Assembly: GCF_021869535.1 (NCBI RefSeq)
Contig: NW_026262679.1
Span: forward strand, 84,379,143 to 84,443,142
Direction of reading: 5' to 3'
DNA from: Mytilus californianus
Lineage: Eukaryota > Mollusca > Bivalvia > Mytilida > Mytilidae
Length of the DNA stretch: 64,000 nucleotides
Within the stretch, counting starts at the first letter, position 1. Every line of letters begins with the position of its first letter. Under the pieces are notes generated by a model. It had not been told where the DNA came from and ran no database searches. It saw nothing but the letters and a program-made list of their open reading frames with translations. A program made the position numbers and the translations under genes. This document shows positions 10,540 through 22,850 of the stretch, piece by piece.

Positions 10540-11330
10540 ATGTCACAAATCTGTTGTCGAGTCAATCAAGATATCAAGCAAGCATCTTGATATTGTCAGT
10601 TTCTGGGAACTTTTTATCAAAACTAATTCTTGTTACTTTTGTAATGAGATTATTGATACTACGGAAACTAGAATGTCTGCTCCATATTTAACATTTTCTT
10701 TAATATTTATAAAACAAATGGACCACATTAAACTAGAATCTAAGACAAACGTGGTGATTTCAACTTTCCAGTTGTTAACTTTCCATTTCTCAGCAGTAGC
10801 ATATCGTCTGCCTTCGTGTGCAGTTTACATTGCTCACATAATACGTTACGCTCCTGCATGCTCACATTATACGGAGTTCATAAACAGGGGTGTGCTCCTT
10901 ATCCAAAAACTGCTCCGACATAGTTATAAGGAAGAACGACTGAAATCGTCACCACATACGTTTTACAATCATCATTACGAATTGTTGCCGATACGATGTG
11001 TCTGTGTCTTAAATCATCTGTGACACATTTTTGTAGTACTTTATCAATAAATACCTAGTCGTCTAATCTGTAATTTAACCAATAGTATCCTATTCGCTGA
11101 TTGAGACACTTTGACTGAGTGCGGATTTGCATGGCTGGTTATACGTGCGTAACAGGTGACATTTACCATGACAATACACCCGATCTCTTTTTTTTTTTTG
11201 AGTTTATACGATTCCATCAGTTATTGTTTGGTGTGTTGATTGGTCTCTTCCTAATCGATCTATGAGATTTTAACATCGGTAAGCTACTGTTGTCTGAATT
11301 TAGGAAATGTATCAAAACGCATATCGAAGC
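10540..11330 (+). pseudogene. Naiad-1 RT, 3' segment and 3' UTR
   Basis: Plus-strand translation gives EIIDTTETRMSAPYL (about 10644-10690), LPSCAVYIAHIIRYAPACSH and INRGVLLIQKLLRHSYKEER. These follow the YIDD box in the family order (…ELxIxDTT…YLDL…YGVYIxQLIRYxRAC…RKLLxQGF…). The segment begins almost exactly where the inverted 5' piece ends in element coordinates, so 10270-11330 is one insertion whose 5' part was flipped. Translation decays after 11020. The 3' limit is estimated. Confidence 0.7.
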
Positions 11331-11939
11331 TTTCTGAGGGCTACTGTATCATAGCTAAGTTATCCTCATCGCTTCGTTGCGTATCGTGTATATAATACAT
11401 AAATAGAGAATAGATATGCAAATTATATACTTAAATAATAATGCATCACAATTAACAAATCAATATAATAGTTATATATAAAACAATGTTAGAGTAGATC
11501 TGATTCTTTACTTCCTCCCCGACCGAGGCTGGAACCTGTACTTTTCACTTTTCACTTCGATGGCAACACCGCCTAGCATTTGGCTTACGCCTTATTTCTT
11601 CATCTAACTATAGCTGATTTAAATCAGCTTTCGTTTTGGACGGTATTACCTTCTAGTAGGTATTACTGTGACTTGACTGTAAGTATTGCTCTCCACCTAC
11701 TGCATTTTATTCCAATATCTGACCAAATTGCAATTTGTTTTATCAAACCAAACTGTTCAACTTGTCAGAAATTTTATCAAACTAATGTAGAAAAATAGTC
11801 AAGTAGTGAAAGTGCAAAGTGATGAAATAAAGCATACTTACAATCCTATAAGACTTTAATTCCACTTCATTGATATTATGAAAAATCAGTCTAACAATTT
11901 CTATACAAATGTTATTGTTATTGTCATGCTAAAGGAAAA
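11331..11939. other. Spacer, nothing recognised
   Basis: No feature supported; the small plus frame at 11580-11798 has no domain. Confidence 0.45.
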
Positions 11940-12080
11940 ATTGATTATTCTAAAAGACTCATAAAAATACTAAGTTTTTAATTTGGTACGCCAGACGTGC
12001 GTTTCGTCCCAGTGTATCTCAAATCAAAGGATGTGGAAAGCCAGATAAAATAAGAAGTTGAAGAGCATTAGAAACCAATA
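11940..12080 (-). repeat. R2 copy
   Basis: TACGCCAGACGTGCGTTTCG at 11988 is the reverse complement of the R2 core, followed by AGTTGAAGAGCATTA. Confidence 0.65.
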
Positions 12081-12530
12081 ATTCTGAAAAGTTGAGCCAA
12101 ATACGGCACAGAAAATGTGTATTGCACACATTTTATTTGTGATAAATATTTTCAAAGTGAAATTCTGACCAATTTTGCATTGTCCTTCAATTTCTAAATT
12201 ACCTCGAAAACTAAAAAAATATCTATTCGAAAAAAAGATATTTTTACTCGGTTTACAAGATTTAATAAATTTTTAAGTATTTTTTGAAAAAGGTTTTTTT
12301 ATATAATGGCAATGACGATGAAAAATCAAACTATATAGGAAAACACATTCTTCATCATGAATATATTGATTCGGGTTGCAGGACATGTATAATGTATGAT
12401 ATTTGATTTTTTTGTTTCAGATATATATCCAATTTTGGGAAAATCATGTTTGAAACAAACTAATCTTGAATCCCTGGATTAAAATCAATGTGACTTATCG
12501 AATTAGACTTATCACCGGTTTAGTACTTAC
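12081..12530. other. Spacer, nothing recognised
   Basis: AT-rich; no feature supported. Confidence 0.45.
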
Positions 12531-12790
12531 ATCAGCAACACGATGGGTTCCACATGTGGAGCAGGATCTGCTTACCCTTCCGAAGCACCTGAGATCACCC
12601 CCCCCCCTTTTTTGTGGGGTTCGTGTTGCTCAGTCTTCAGTTTTCTATGTTGTGTTTTGTGTACTGTTGTTTGTTGTTTTCTTTTTTAGCCACGGCGTTA
12701 TCAGTTTATTTTCGTCTTGTGTGTTTGAATGTCCCTCTGGTATCGTTCGCTTCTCTGTATACGCCAGACGGTATCGATGTTAAAAAAAGA
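12531..12790 (+). repeat. Naiad-1 3'-tail, near-complete copy
   Basis: ACGATGGGTTCCACATGTGG, AGCAGGATCTGCTTACCCTT, a C-run, TTTTTTGTGGGGTTCGTGTT, TTTTCTATGTTGTGTTTTGT, GCGTTATCAGTTTATTTTCG and CTCTGGTATCGTTCGC. It is the best plus-strand example of the ~230-bp tail. The hydrophobic frames over it are translations of a T-rich repeat, not genes. Confidence 0.75.
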
Positions 12791-14894
12791 TATTTTTTAA
12801 CGTTGTACATGGGCATATATGTTGATCTGTCAATTCTTTTATTTGAACTAATCTCTTTTCTTGATAATTAATAGCAAACACTTATAAAGAATGTTTCGAG
12901 TACAAAGAATGTATGATAATGGATACATTTGATATATTACCAAATCTATAAAGTTTTAATATATTTTATAGCATTGTGTCGATACTGGTGCTGATGGGCT
13001 GTGTGTTCCAAAGGGAATAATTAATCAAGTGGTCAGTGATTTGCCACTGACGTTATTGATAACATACATTGTCTAAATTTGCTATTTAAATATTAAGATA
13101 TCATTAAGACATTAGGTACCAAACTCCCTCAGGAATGTGGACCTTATACGGTTTAGGCTATTCTTCTTAACCCTTTCCGTTCTGTGTTGTTCTGTGTTTG
13201 TAGAAAATGTTCACCTAAAAGACACTGTCGAATTTGAATTTAATAGAACATTTGAACCAGAGCTCTAATAAGGGCAGTTTGGACTCGTATAACAGATAAT
13301 AGATTGAATATTTCAAAACAATTAATTAAAAATAAAGATTTTCCTTGGTCACGTGGTTTCTCTAAAAAGTCACGTCACTTGGAGGAAATTGAAAAATATG
13401 AATTTCAGAGGGAAAAGGGATGCTAGACAAATTGTTGACAGAAAGGGTATGGTTTTAGTGCAAAAGCAATGATAATAGTCTGTTCGAACTGTCTTGTTGT
13501 CAAATTTATTTCGAAAGAGAAAATACATGCCATTTGCCTATAGATATAGAAGCCAGAAGCATAAAAAAAAACGGATTGCAGAAGCTTTTATGTCCATATT
13601 AATCATTGACACTAGTATCTGTCAAAATTGTGCTAATTCAAACTGTTTAAACAATTAAGCCTTCACAATGGATATTTACGAAATAAACATCTATAATTTG
13701 CTTTAGTGGCGTATCGTAGGTATCAATACAGTAATACAGGGAATAGGTGCAATTGGCAAAATAAATTGCCTTTAATTTGACCTTAGTGTTTAATCAGTGG
13801 TTTTTTTTAAATTGAAATTTACAGTATGTTAAGTTAAGTTATATTCAATATGGAAAATACTTGTTTGTCCTACGGCTATGAAGTTTGAACACGCTATCTA
13901 TCTGCTGTCATGCAGTTGGTACAGCTGACACCTGCGCCTAAAAGGAAATTTTCTGATATAATTGAAATTTAAGTAGTAAATCCTACTAGTCAGAAAGTAA
14001 TAACAATTTTGAAGCACATTATTTAGCTTCTTATATCGTAACAGTTATGCTCATACATTTTTGTTGTACATTCCTTGATTTGGAGCAAATATGGGAGAAA
14101 ATCATACCTCAGTATGCGTATTATTTCCTTGGCATTTTAATGTTTCTTCATTAAACGAAAGTGTTTTCAAAATAACCATAAGCAAGCATTTAAGAAACAA
14201 CGTTTTGTTACTTCTATTTCAACTTCCCTCACAATTTTCGGGACATTTTGGTGTTTTTCAGGTCTCTTTTCAATAAATTCTAGATAAAATTAACATAAAA
14301 TTGGAGGGCATCTTGAGTGTGTCTCCGTTTCCATTCTCAATTTTAGTTTTTACAGAGTTTGTCTTTAGTGCCGTGTGGAGACAGTAGAGTGCCTCCCTGT
14401 GCTTCAGGTTTATGCTCTTATAATATACAAGATAATGGCGGTTGTGTCCGAGCGAGAACTTCTCTATGTTCATTACTTTAGAATAATTTATCTCAAACTC
14501 ATATTTCACTATTCAGCTCCATACTACTTTTTAAGTCAGACGTCAGGCGCTACCCTGATATACCCTGTCTTTTGTTTGTGTCCTCTGGTTTTGTAGTTTA
14601 CGTATTTTGTCGGTTACTTGATGCCGCATAGCGCTTGACGTCTTTAGCCGAACAGTTTTATCTTTTACTTGATTCAACTCCTGTGTGCTGGTTCATATTC
14701 TGGAGCCAGTCTTCAATACATTCAATTGAAAATATGGATAACAAAATGAAACTCAGAAATGAAAAAAAAAACTTAATACCAAAGTCGTTCAAAGGGTATC
14801 TACACGTCTCAATCTTCAAAATCGCTTATCTAAAAATATCACAATCGTTAACATTGTTAACAACAAAATATCGTGGTTACCCTTCTATCGATTA
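12791..14894. other. Long spacer, little recognised
   Basis: About 2.1 kb without a supportable gene. A 7-bp hairpin (GTCAGTG/CACTGAC, 6-nt loop) lies near 13035. TCTCCGTTTCCATTCTCAAT near 14321 resembles the end of the Naiad-2 tail and may be a tail relic. Confidence 0.45.
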
Positions 14895-17800
14895 GTGTCA
14901 TGCCAAAAAAGATTTACATGTCCCCGTCTTTCTACCAGCAAAACGGTAAGGTCCACGTTTATTAGTCGCACATTTTCCTTAAATTTTGAAACTGATATAA
15001 ATTGAAAACAGTGTTTGCTATTTGCTTACATAAAACAAACCGGGATGCGGTATTCAGTACGTAGTTGAAACCTGACACTATTCATCTAAATCTATGCAAG
15101 AGCACCTTTATCGTTTTAGAAGAATCCATATATTTAAAAGTATCATTTATCAACACATTAAGGAGCACAATCATCCTTTTTGATATTTAACAGTTCAACC
15201 TTTAGAAGTAGTAAATAAGCAACCTGGGGAATCTCATTCAAAATTTGTGTGACCACGGAAAATAATTGAATTAAATTGGATTAAAAAATTACAGATAGTC
15301 TATCCTTTCGGTCTTAATGATAATATCATTGGAATTGGTAATATATCAAGAACCAATTCTGTTAACATTTTGGATATAGTTTCTAAAACTGTTCGTAAAA
15401 ACCGTTCTCATGGACGTAGAATAAATCCCAATCAGAGAAAATGTCGTACTAACAATACAAATATTTCGGACCCAATTACTATTTAAAAACACGACGACAG
15501 ACATCAGCTGTTAACCAAGCTCTGTTCTTTATCTGTTAATAGATTACATGAAGTTTTGGAGGATTGCAACACAATTCCATATTGCAGTCCTAAGTATGAA
15601 ATCGTCCAATGTATAATTGCATATTGTTATTCTAAACTGTTTCCCAAAATTGTTCACCCTGATTATCATAAAAAACATTTCATTAAAATCAAATATGTCC
15701 ATAAAGGTTTTGATTTTGTAAATATTGCCGGTATTCTTAATGATCATTCCATAAAAGAACAAATTCCTGGTTATTTTTATAATACTGAGCTCCTTATTTG
15801 TTATGTTAACAAAAAATCGACCCGTAAATATGCATTTAATTATAGCGAGATGTGTAAAGATGTTAATATTAGTGACAATACACCTACTTCAAGAAATTGA
15901 AGTAATTCAAAATACATTTTTGGCCCCAGTTCCCACGTTATAACAGGAGACCTTAACATTGTCCAGGACCGAGAGTTGAAATCATTCATTAGTAAAGGAC
16001 CTAAATATCGTCCCCCGTCAATTATCAATTGGAATGGGTGTCGTAACATTATCAACGACTCACTCCGTACTTACTGTATGAAATGGATAAAACGAGAAAA
16101 AGCTGACAAAAAATCCTTAGATTCTTTTTTAATACAGTAATGAACATAGTTGATATTCGTATTAAACATTTTAAAGAACGTTTTACTCCTAACAACAACC
16201 ATAATAGACCTATTCCTCGTACCAAACATAAGCTAACAGAACTTGTCAAGGAATTTGTTTTTGTGCCGGCTGATAAGGCTGCCAATAATATCATTATTGT
16301 TTGACGTAAATTTTATATTGAGGTTCTGCAAAAGAAAATCACGAATTCACAAACATTCCAACTGACTCAATTTTTGGAAATTGACATTTGTAGCATACAT
16401 AAACTTTTAGCTACCTCGTTATGATCAGAACAGAATAACATGAAAGTTCCAACTTTGTACTGGCTTCAGAAGCTACACAAAACACCTTATAAATATAGAT
16501 TTATTTCATCTTCACGCCATTGTTCCATCACTAAACTGTCTATTCTACTTACAAGTGCATTTGGTACAATCAAAAACCTGGTTAAAAAGTAAAATAAAAA
16601 CAAAATAATAAATTGTTCAAATAAGGCATTTGACAATAGTGGAATTAATTACATTTGGACTGTAAAATATTCGTTAGAAGTACTTGATAAATTGCATGCT
16701 CATATTGGTGATTTCGAATCTGTTCAAAGTTTTGATTTTCTACCCTATATACCACTTTGCATCAAAATCCCATTAAGAAAAAAATAACACCAAATTAAAT
16801 GAGCATTTAAAAAGTCAGAATGCGAATATATATGTTCAAACTCTTTTAGGTCATTTTTTAGTAACAACAAACAAAAGAACTATGTCAATTGGACCTGCTT
16901 TGAAACGATAACTGCACTTGAATTTTTTACTAGATAACATTTTTGTTTGCTCTTGAGATTCCGTATGTTGTCAAGTTATCGGACTTCTAATTGGGACTAA
17001 CTGTGAACCACTTATTACAGACCTGTTTCTGTATTGTTACGAGTTACAATTTATGACTAAAATAAACAAAGACCCATCGAAACAACATCTGATACAAAAA
17101 TTTAATAATAATTTTAGATATTTGGATGATATATTGGCTCTTAATAATGACGACTTAAGTATGTACACTTAAGAGATTTATCCTGCTGAACTAATTAACT
17201 TTAAATAAAGCTAATACTAACATTGAACACTACCCTTTCCTGGATCTTGATATCTATATATATATTTAACGGAAAGCTTAATACTAAAATTTACAAAAAA
17301 AAGAAATGATATTTCATTTCCTATTGTTGATTATCCATTTGTAGATGGTGACGTTCCCTTGGAAACCATCTTAGGGTGTTTATATATCTCAACTTGTTCT
17401 ATTCCCTCGTGTATGCAACAACGTATTTGATTTTAACGAACGAAATCTCTGTATTACTGAAAATTTATTACACCAGGGTTTTCGATAAGGACATCATTAG
17501 TTAATATAAATCAACGCGCAGACATCTTATACGTTCAGGAATTTCACATCCCATCTTTTATGGTAATATTATATACAAAGCACAAAAATGTCGTCATTCA
17601 CCTCAAAAGCTAACCAGATCTTTAAACAGACTTATTCAGAAGGGATATAGTTACGATACTGTTGTCAGTTGATTAAAGATGGCACTTTTTGATACTAAAC
17701 CCCAAACGGGAGGGATTGTGCTTGATTTTCATATGATGAAGACATAATCTTTCAATCAGTTTAATTGAGGTCTGGAGCTGGAATGTCAGTAACTGCTAGT

Positions 17801-18268
17801 AGTCCCTAATTTATGTTGATTATTGTCATTCTGCTTAGTTACCTATTCTTACATCGGACTCGGACTTTTTTTAAACTTAATTTTACTGAGCGTATTGCTG
17901 TGTGTTTGTTTATTCCACATTTGCTAGAGGTATAGGTGGAGGGTTGAGATCTCACAAAACATGCTTAACCCCGCCGCATTATTGCGCCTGTCTTAAGTCT
18001 GGAACCTCTTGCCTTTGTTAGTCTTGTATGTTTTTTTTTTGTTTAATTTTGGTTCATTTATATGTTTCGGAGTTTAGTGTGACGTCGTTTTTCGCTGAAC
18101 TACATGTAGTATACATTGTTGTTTAGTGGACGAGGTGAAGCCCGCCTCCGGGTGCGGGATTTTCTCGCTGTGTTGAAGACCCATTGGTGGCCTTGGACTG
18201 TTTTCTGTTCTTTGGTCGGGTTGTTGTCTCTTTGACGCATTCCCCGTTTCCATTCTCAATTTTACATT
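14895..18268 (+). pseudogene. Naiad-2 PLE, longest copy, degenerate
   Basis: Non-coding leader about 14895-15065 (shared with 23835-23985 and 24105-24330). Endonuclease-derived C-terminal part about 15095-15480 (FRRIHIFKSIIYQHIKEHNH; later YPFGLNDNIIGIGNIS and RKNRSHGRR). Linker 15540-15890. CxC region about 15884-15915 (CxC altered). RT from HVITGDLNIV (15934) through GPKYRPPS, FVFVPADKAANNIIIV, HKTPYKYRFISSS, DLFLYCYELQFMTK and FRYLDDILALNND to RSGISHPIFYGN and YSYDTVVS near 17670. 3' tail 17690-18268. Endonuclease-CxC-RT is the order reported for Naiad PLEs, where RT synthesises cDNA at an endonuclease nick. The GIY-YIG core appears deleted after the leader, and many TAA/TGA stops and frameshifts (for example one T lost near 16125) show it is dead. 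YLDD is intact. Confidence 0.8.
17690..18268 (+). repeat. Naiad-2 3' tail (T2)
   Basis: Reads ACGGGAGGGATTGTGCTTGA, TTTCAATCAGTTTAATTGAG, AACCCCGCCGCATTATTGCG, CTCCGGGTGCGGGATTTTCT, GGTCGGGTTGTTGTCTCTTT and ends CATTCTCAATTTTAC. The same module in reverse occurs at 22229-22790, 59229-59770 and, in part, at 46990-47135. It also shares the AACCCCGCCGCAT block with R1, which suggests R1 and T2 descend from related element tails. Confidence 0.8.
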
Positions 18269-18464
18269 GGACCAATCATTTCACTTAACTTTCGGATTTA
18301 TTTCATAAGAATATATTTCAACATCATTATTTACATTTATATATATATTTTGCAGGACAAAATGATGAATAAACTCTTTTTATAAAAAACTGTCTTTTGA
18401 GTGTATTAGTTTGAAAATTGTTTCAAGAAATATAGGTTTTGAAGTTAAAAGAAGCTTTGGTTCG

Positions 18465-18700
18465 TGTCAGACATACATGTATATGTTTTTCGTAAATTGG
18501 GTTGTTATAAATAATGCCGTTAGTTTTCTCGTTTGAATTGTTTCACATTTTCTTGTAAGTGATTTTTATAGCCGACTTTACGTATGGGTTTTTCTCACTG
18601 TTGAAGGCCGTATTAGGGCCTATAATTGCTCTTATCCACTTCATTTGAACTTTGGTTGATAGTTTTCTCATTGGCAATCATATCATACCCCCTCATTTAT
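18465..18700 (+). repeat. R1 copy
   Basis: GCCGTTAGTTTTCTCGTTTG at 18513, AATTGTTTCACATTTTC, TTTATAGCCGACTTTACG, GAAGGCCGTATTAGGGCC and GGCAATCATATCATA. Confidence 0.7.
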
Positions 18701-19659
18701 TCATAACTAGCTATTTCCTATTCTTTCAATATTAATATACGTGCTCACGTGCGCTTTTTATAGATATGTATTGTATATATGAACTATGGAAACAATATGT
18801 TAGGAACTAATTGACTCCCAATTGTCTGCTAAATCATGGAACTCGTTTTTATTAGACATATCTAATTATCACCTTGTCCACGACACTTCAAGATACTTTG
18901 TACTTCAGTTGAACTATTCTTTAATTAGATAGCTATTGCTAATTTCTGGTGAACTACTATTTCTATATGTCATAAAACAGAGTCATTTTACAACAATGAC
19001 CAACCGATAATTAATAATATCAATTTAAAAACGGCTATTCGAAACTCTTGACATTGTTTGGGTCTAGTTTTATACGTTTTCTTTCTCATTTAATTGCAAT
19101 TATGCCAACTCACTTTATTATTAAACAAAGTAAAATAACACCTGCATTTAAGCCTTTTTGTTGAGAAGCAAATTTTCTTCCATTTTTAAAAGAAAAAAAA
19201 AGAAGCTGTATTTATTATGGTAATTCGGTATCCCTAAAACAGTCACGTGATATATTTTAATCATTTTACCTTCACTGAAAAAATGGTAAAATTAACATAA
19301 AGATTGGTTTGGAAGTTTAACTGTACGTTAGTAAAACAGAGATTTGACATAATAATGATTTTCGGTGATGTTATTGATAAAGCTCATAAATTTAGATACG
19401 ATCCATGAAAATTGATTTATCATTTGAATAAACTTATTCTTAAAAGTTATCATTTACAAGTTGTTGTAAGATTATTGAATATTATCTATATCTGTACTAG
19501 CAATGAACTCATTTAAAATAAATTAAAACATATTTGAATATGAATTACTTGACAGTTATAAGCAATATTCTGGTACTACGTACTGTCAATGCTTAAAGCT
19601 TGCCATTGCATATTGCCATGCTTCTCTCAGACTGTTCAAGACGTTTTAGCGCTAATTAT
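18701..19659. other. Spacer, nothing recognised
   Basis: About 1 kb AT-rich DNA without feature. Confidence 0.5.
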
Positions 19660-20160
19660 TTTGAATGCGTACTGATTTGTATTTTAATGTCAAAAAAGGC
19701 ATTGTACTAGCTTTCAGCTACCACGCTTACTCAGTACTTTGTGTCTTGTGTCTTTTGCCGCTTGTTTGTTTTTTTTGTCTGCTTTGTGGTGCCAATCTGA
19801 TGAGACAAGCCCTTTCCCATTTGTTTTTACAGTTGTTCATATGTTTTACTGTTACACTAGGGTCCCAGGTTAGGGGAGTGTTGATATATATTCAATCCAG
19901 CCACATTATTTGTGTCCATTTCGCAAGTCAAGAGTCTATAATTTATTTGTTGTCGTTAATTTTTGTCTGTCAGATTGGTTTTCGTTTGTTATTTAGTCAC
20001 AAGTCAGGCATTTGTTTTCTCGTAAATTCATTTGGATCTTATCACATTTTGTCATTTAAATCTTTGCTTTGGATTTTTAAATATTTTAGCCTCGAGCATC
20101 ACTAAAGAGTCATTTATTGTCGAAATGCGCATCTGGTACAGAAAAACTACTACCGTTAAT
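19660..20160 (+). repeat. R1 joined to R2 subtype
   Basis: R1 part: ATCTGATGAGACAAGCCC, TTACACTAGGGTCCCAGGTT, CCAGCCACATTATTTGTGTC, AAGTCAAGAGTCTATAA and GGCATTTGTTTTCTCG. From about 20085 it switches to R2-type text: CCTCGAGCATCACTAAAGAG and TCGAAATGCGCATCTGGTAC. The frame at 19665-20105 is the translation of this T-rich composite. Confidence 0.6.
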
Positions 20161-20849
20161 GTTATTAAAACTAACTATAAGACATGGATTCCTCATTGCT
20201 GTAGATCATACTGTAACCTTGAAATAATACATAGACACTAGTGTACTGTCGAAGAGCGCAAGTTAACCTCTAAATGTCATTTGGTTTTATGTCATTGATT
20301 TATTGTCTCATTGACGTTTACCATTATCTCCCTTTATTCATATTTCAAAGATATTACAATCGACCTTAAAATGACATTATCAGGATATCATATTAGTAGA
20401 GGAATATGGAAAACCTTATAAACTCTTTATAAAACTGATTGTTCTGTCTGACAAATTTCCCGAAGAAAGAGTTCGTAAAATCAGCCTTATCTCGGTAAAT
20501 CTAACACTACCATAATTGAATGTAACTACTCTCATAATTGATTATTGCTAAGAAGGCCGTGATCTCTAATGGATAATTGTCTCATTGACAATCATACCAC
20601 ATTTTCTAATTTTTAAATACTTAGGTAAAGCAATCATAGAACTTAGTTTGATTGTTCTCGAACACGCGTCAAAGAGATGGTGACCGGAACGAATAACTGA
20701 AATTAAAAACCACAATTAAAAACAGAAAAAAGCACTAAAAATAGGTTAACATTTCTGAGTTGGAGGGGTAATTGAAATTTCACCTTTGGACGATGTACAA
20801 TTTGGGATAAAATATGAATATAAATGACAAAAAAACCCGAAACGAGTTA
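20161..20849. other. Spacer with a short R1 end
   Basis: Contains only an R1 3' end at about 20550-20615 (GGATAATTGTCTCATTGACA, ATCATACCACATTTTCT). Nothing else is recognised. Confidence 0.5.
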
Positions 20850-22140
20850 ATTTTTGTTTTTTATGAGTGTGAATTCACATTGCTATACGACATTTTTTTT
20901 CGGTATTTATATATCCAACATTCATGTATTTAGTTATGATGTTTCTTTTGTAAGTCCAGTTAGATATTTTGTTATGTCTTATGTGTTCGCTGTTGGAGAC
21001 GACGTGGTTCGGTACTTATATATACCGCTTTCGGGAATTTTGTTGTTACTTTCTTATACGTGTGGGTCCGTAGGGTCATTTTGTGCTGAGTTGTTGTCTG
21101 TTTATTGCGTTTGTGGTTTGAATTCTGTACTTTCGGTACATTTCACATATGTCTTATTTGTCAGTATAGTCGAGTTACTCGTGGTTCCTCTACAGGGTTT
21201 TTGTTTTATGTTTGTTTTCATGTGTGTTTACTGTTTCACCTTGCCTTATATTACAGTTATTTTATTTTTATTTTTTATATGTATGTAAAATTTGACACAA
21301 TGTACAAAATCAGCTACTTCATATATATGATTTTAAGTTTAAAGCAACTATATGCACAGAATGTTATTTTTTATACACAGTTTTGATTTAGAAGAAAAAC
21401 CGACATGGTTAGAAAATACAAATAATAACACCATTACAAACACAATTTCATTTTAGTATTCTTTTCATGATTAGAAAATACATAAAATATTACCATTACA
21501 AACTCAATCCCAATTTAATATTCTTGTACGTGTCAATAAATAAAACAAATCTATTTTATTTTTAGAAATTTACCTGTGATAATATAAACGTCACAAAAAA
21601 TACGTCACTTTTTGTAACGTTGATCCATTCATGTGACGCACTGATTATAATTCGTTTGTGGTGTCCTGTGTGTTTTCGTAAATTCATGGGAGGTGTCCGT
21701 TGTTATTCTGCGGTTTACATGTTGTAATGTACTATTATATTATTTATTTATGTATTTCTCTGTGCTGAGTGTTCTTGCGTGTGTTTGTACTGTATTCCTG
21801 TCACGTATACGTAGTGTTGTCATTTTAGCGGTATTTTTAACATTACCATATAAGCGGGAGGTTTGGCTAGCCATAAAACAAGGTTCAACCCACCATTTTT
21901 TCTTAAAATGTCCTGTGCCAAGTCAGGAATGTGGCAGTTGTTATCTACAGTCCGTCTCTATGTATGTTGGCGTTTTGCTTTTGTGGTACTTCAGTGTTTC
22001 TGTTGTTCTGTTGTTTTCCTCTTATAATTGATGTGTTTCCCTCTGTTTTAGTTTATTACCCGGATTTGGTTTTGCTCAATCGAATTATGACTATTGTACA
22101 GCGGTATACTACTGTTGCCTTTATTTACATAGTTTACTAG
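20850..22140 (+). repeat. Dispersed repeat R4, long copy
   Basis: A T/G-rich stretch ending GTACAGCGGTATACTACTGT and TGCCTTTATTTACATAG at about 22095-22135. The inner part carries GCGGGAGGTTTGGCTAGCCA, TTCAACCCACCATTTTTTC and CCAAGTCAGGAATGTGGCAG, a module shared with R3. Partial minus copies occur at 43187-43405, 35830-35885 and 32015-32110. Hydrophobic plus frames (20854-21288, 21693-22031) lack recognisable domains and are interrupted between 21290 and 21640 by unrelated AT-rich DNA. I treat the unit as a non-coding element tail; the autonomous parent is not visible. Confidence 0.55.
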
Positions 22141-22228
22141 TTCGTGTTTAACTACGGTTGGTACATGCATTGGTCCTGTATTTAACATGGAGCTAGGGTT
22201 GACATTGTTAGACCAATTATATTAATAA

Positions 22229-22850
22229 AAGTGAGAATGGAAATGGGGAATGTGTCAAAGAGACAACAACCCGACCATAGAGCAGACAACAGCCGAAGGC
22301 CACCAATGGGTCGTCAATGCAGCGAGAAACTCCCGCATCCGCTTCAGCTGGCCCCTAAACAAATATGTATACTAGTTCAGTGATAATGGACGTCATACTA
22401 AACTCCAAATTATACACAAGAAACTAAAATTAAAAATGATACAAGACTAACAAAGGCCATAGGCTCCTGACTTGGGACATGCGCAAAAATGCGGCGGGGT
22501 TAAACATGTTTTTTGAGTTCTCAACCCTCCCCTATACCTCTAGCCAATGTAGAAAAAACAAACGTACAACAGTTCGCACAGTGAAACTCAGTTTAAGAGA
22601 AGTCCGAGTCCGATGTCAGAATAGGAAACAAAAGAAAATAAACAAAATGACAATAATACATAAATAACAACAGACTACCAGCAGTTACAGACATGCCAGC
22701 TCCAGACTTCAATTAAACTGATTGAAAGATTATGTTTTCATCATATGAATATCAGGCACAATCCCTCCTGTTTAGTATTATACCATCATAAAATATATGA
22801 GAAGAACATAACCCGTGTCATGCCAACAACTGGTTTTAGAATAAATATGT
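22229..22850 (-). repeat. Naiad-2 3' tail (T2) of the minus copy
   Basis: Reverse complement of the tail at 17690-18268: GAGAATGGAAATGGGGAATG, AGACAACAACCCGACC, AATGCGGCGGGGTTAAACAT and CAATCCCTCCTG. A leading block near 22790-22830 (TGTCATGCCAACAACTGGTT) is also found, plus-oriented, at 24690-24715. Confidence 0.8.

Noticed and set aside
19665..20105. 146-codon hydrophobic frame
   Set aside because: It runs across an R1/R2 composite; T-rich repeats give hydrophobic translations.
20854..21288. 144-codon hydrophobic frame, possibly a membrane protein
   Set aside because: It lies in the T-rich R4 repeat; related pieces elsewhere have different frames and no domain is visible.
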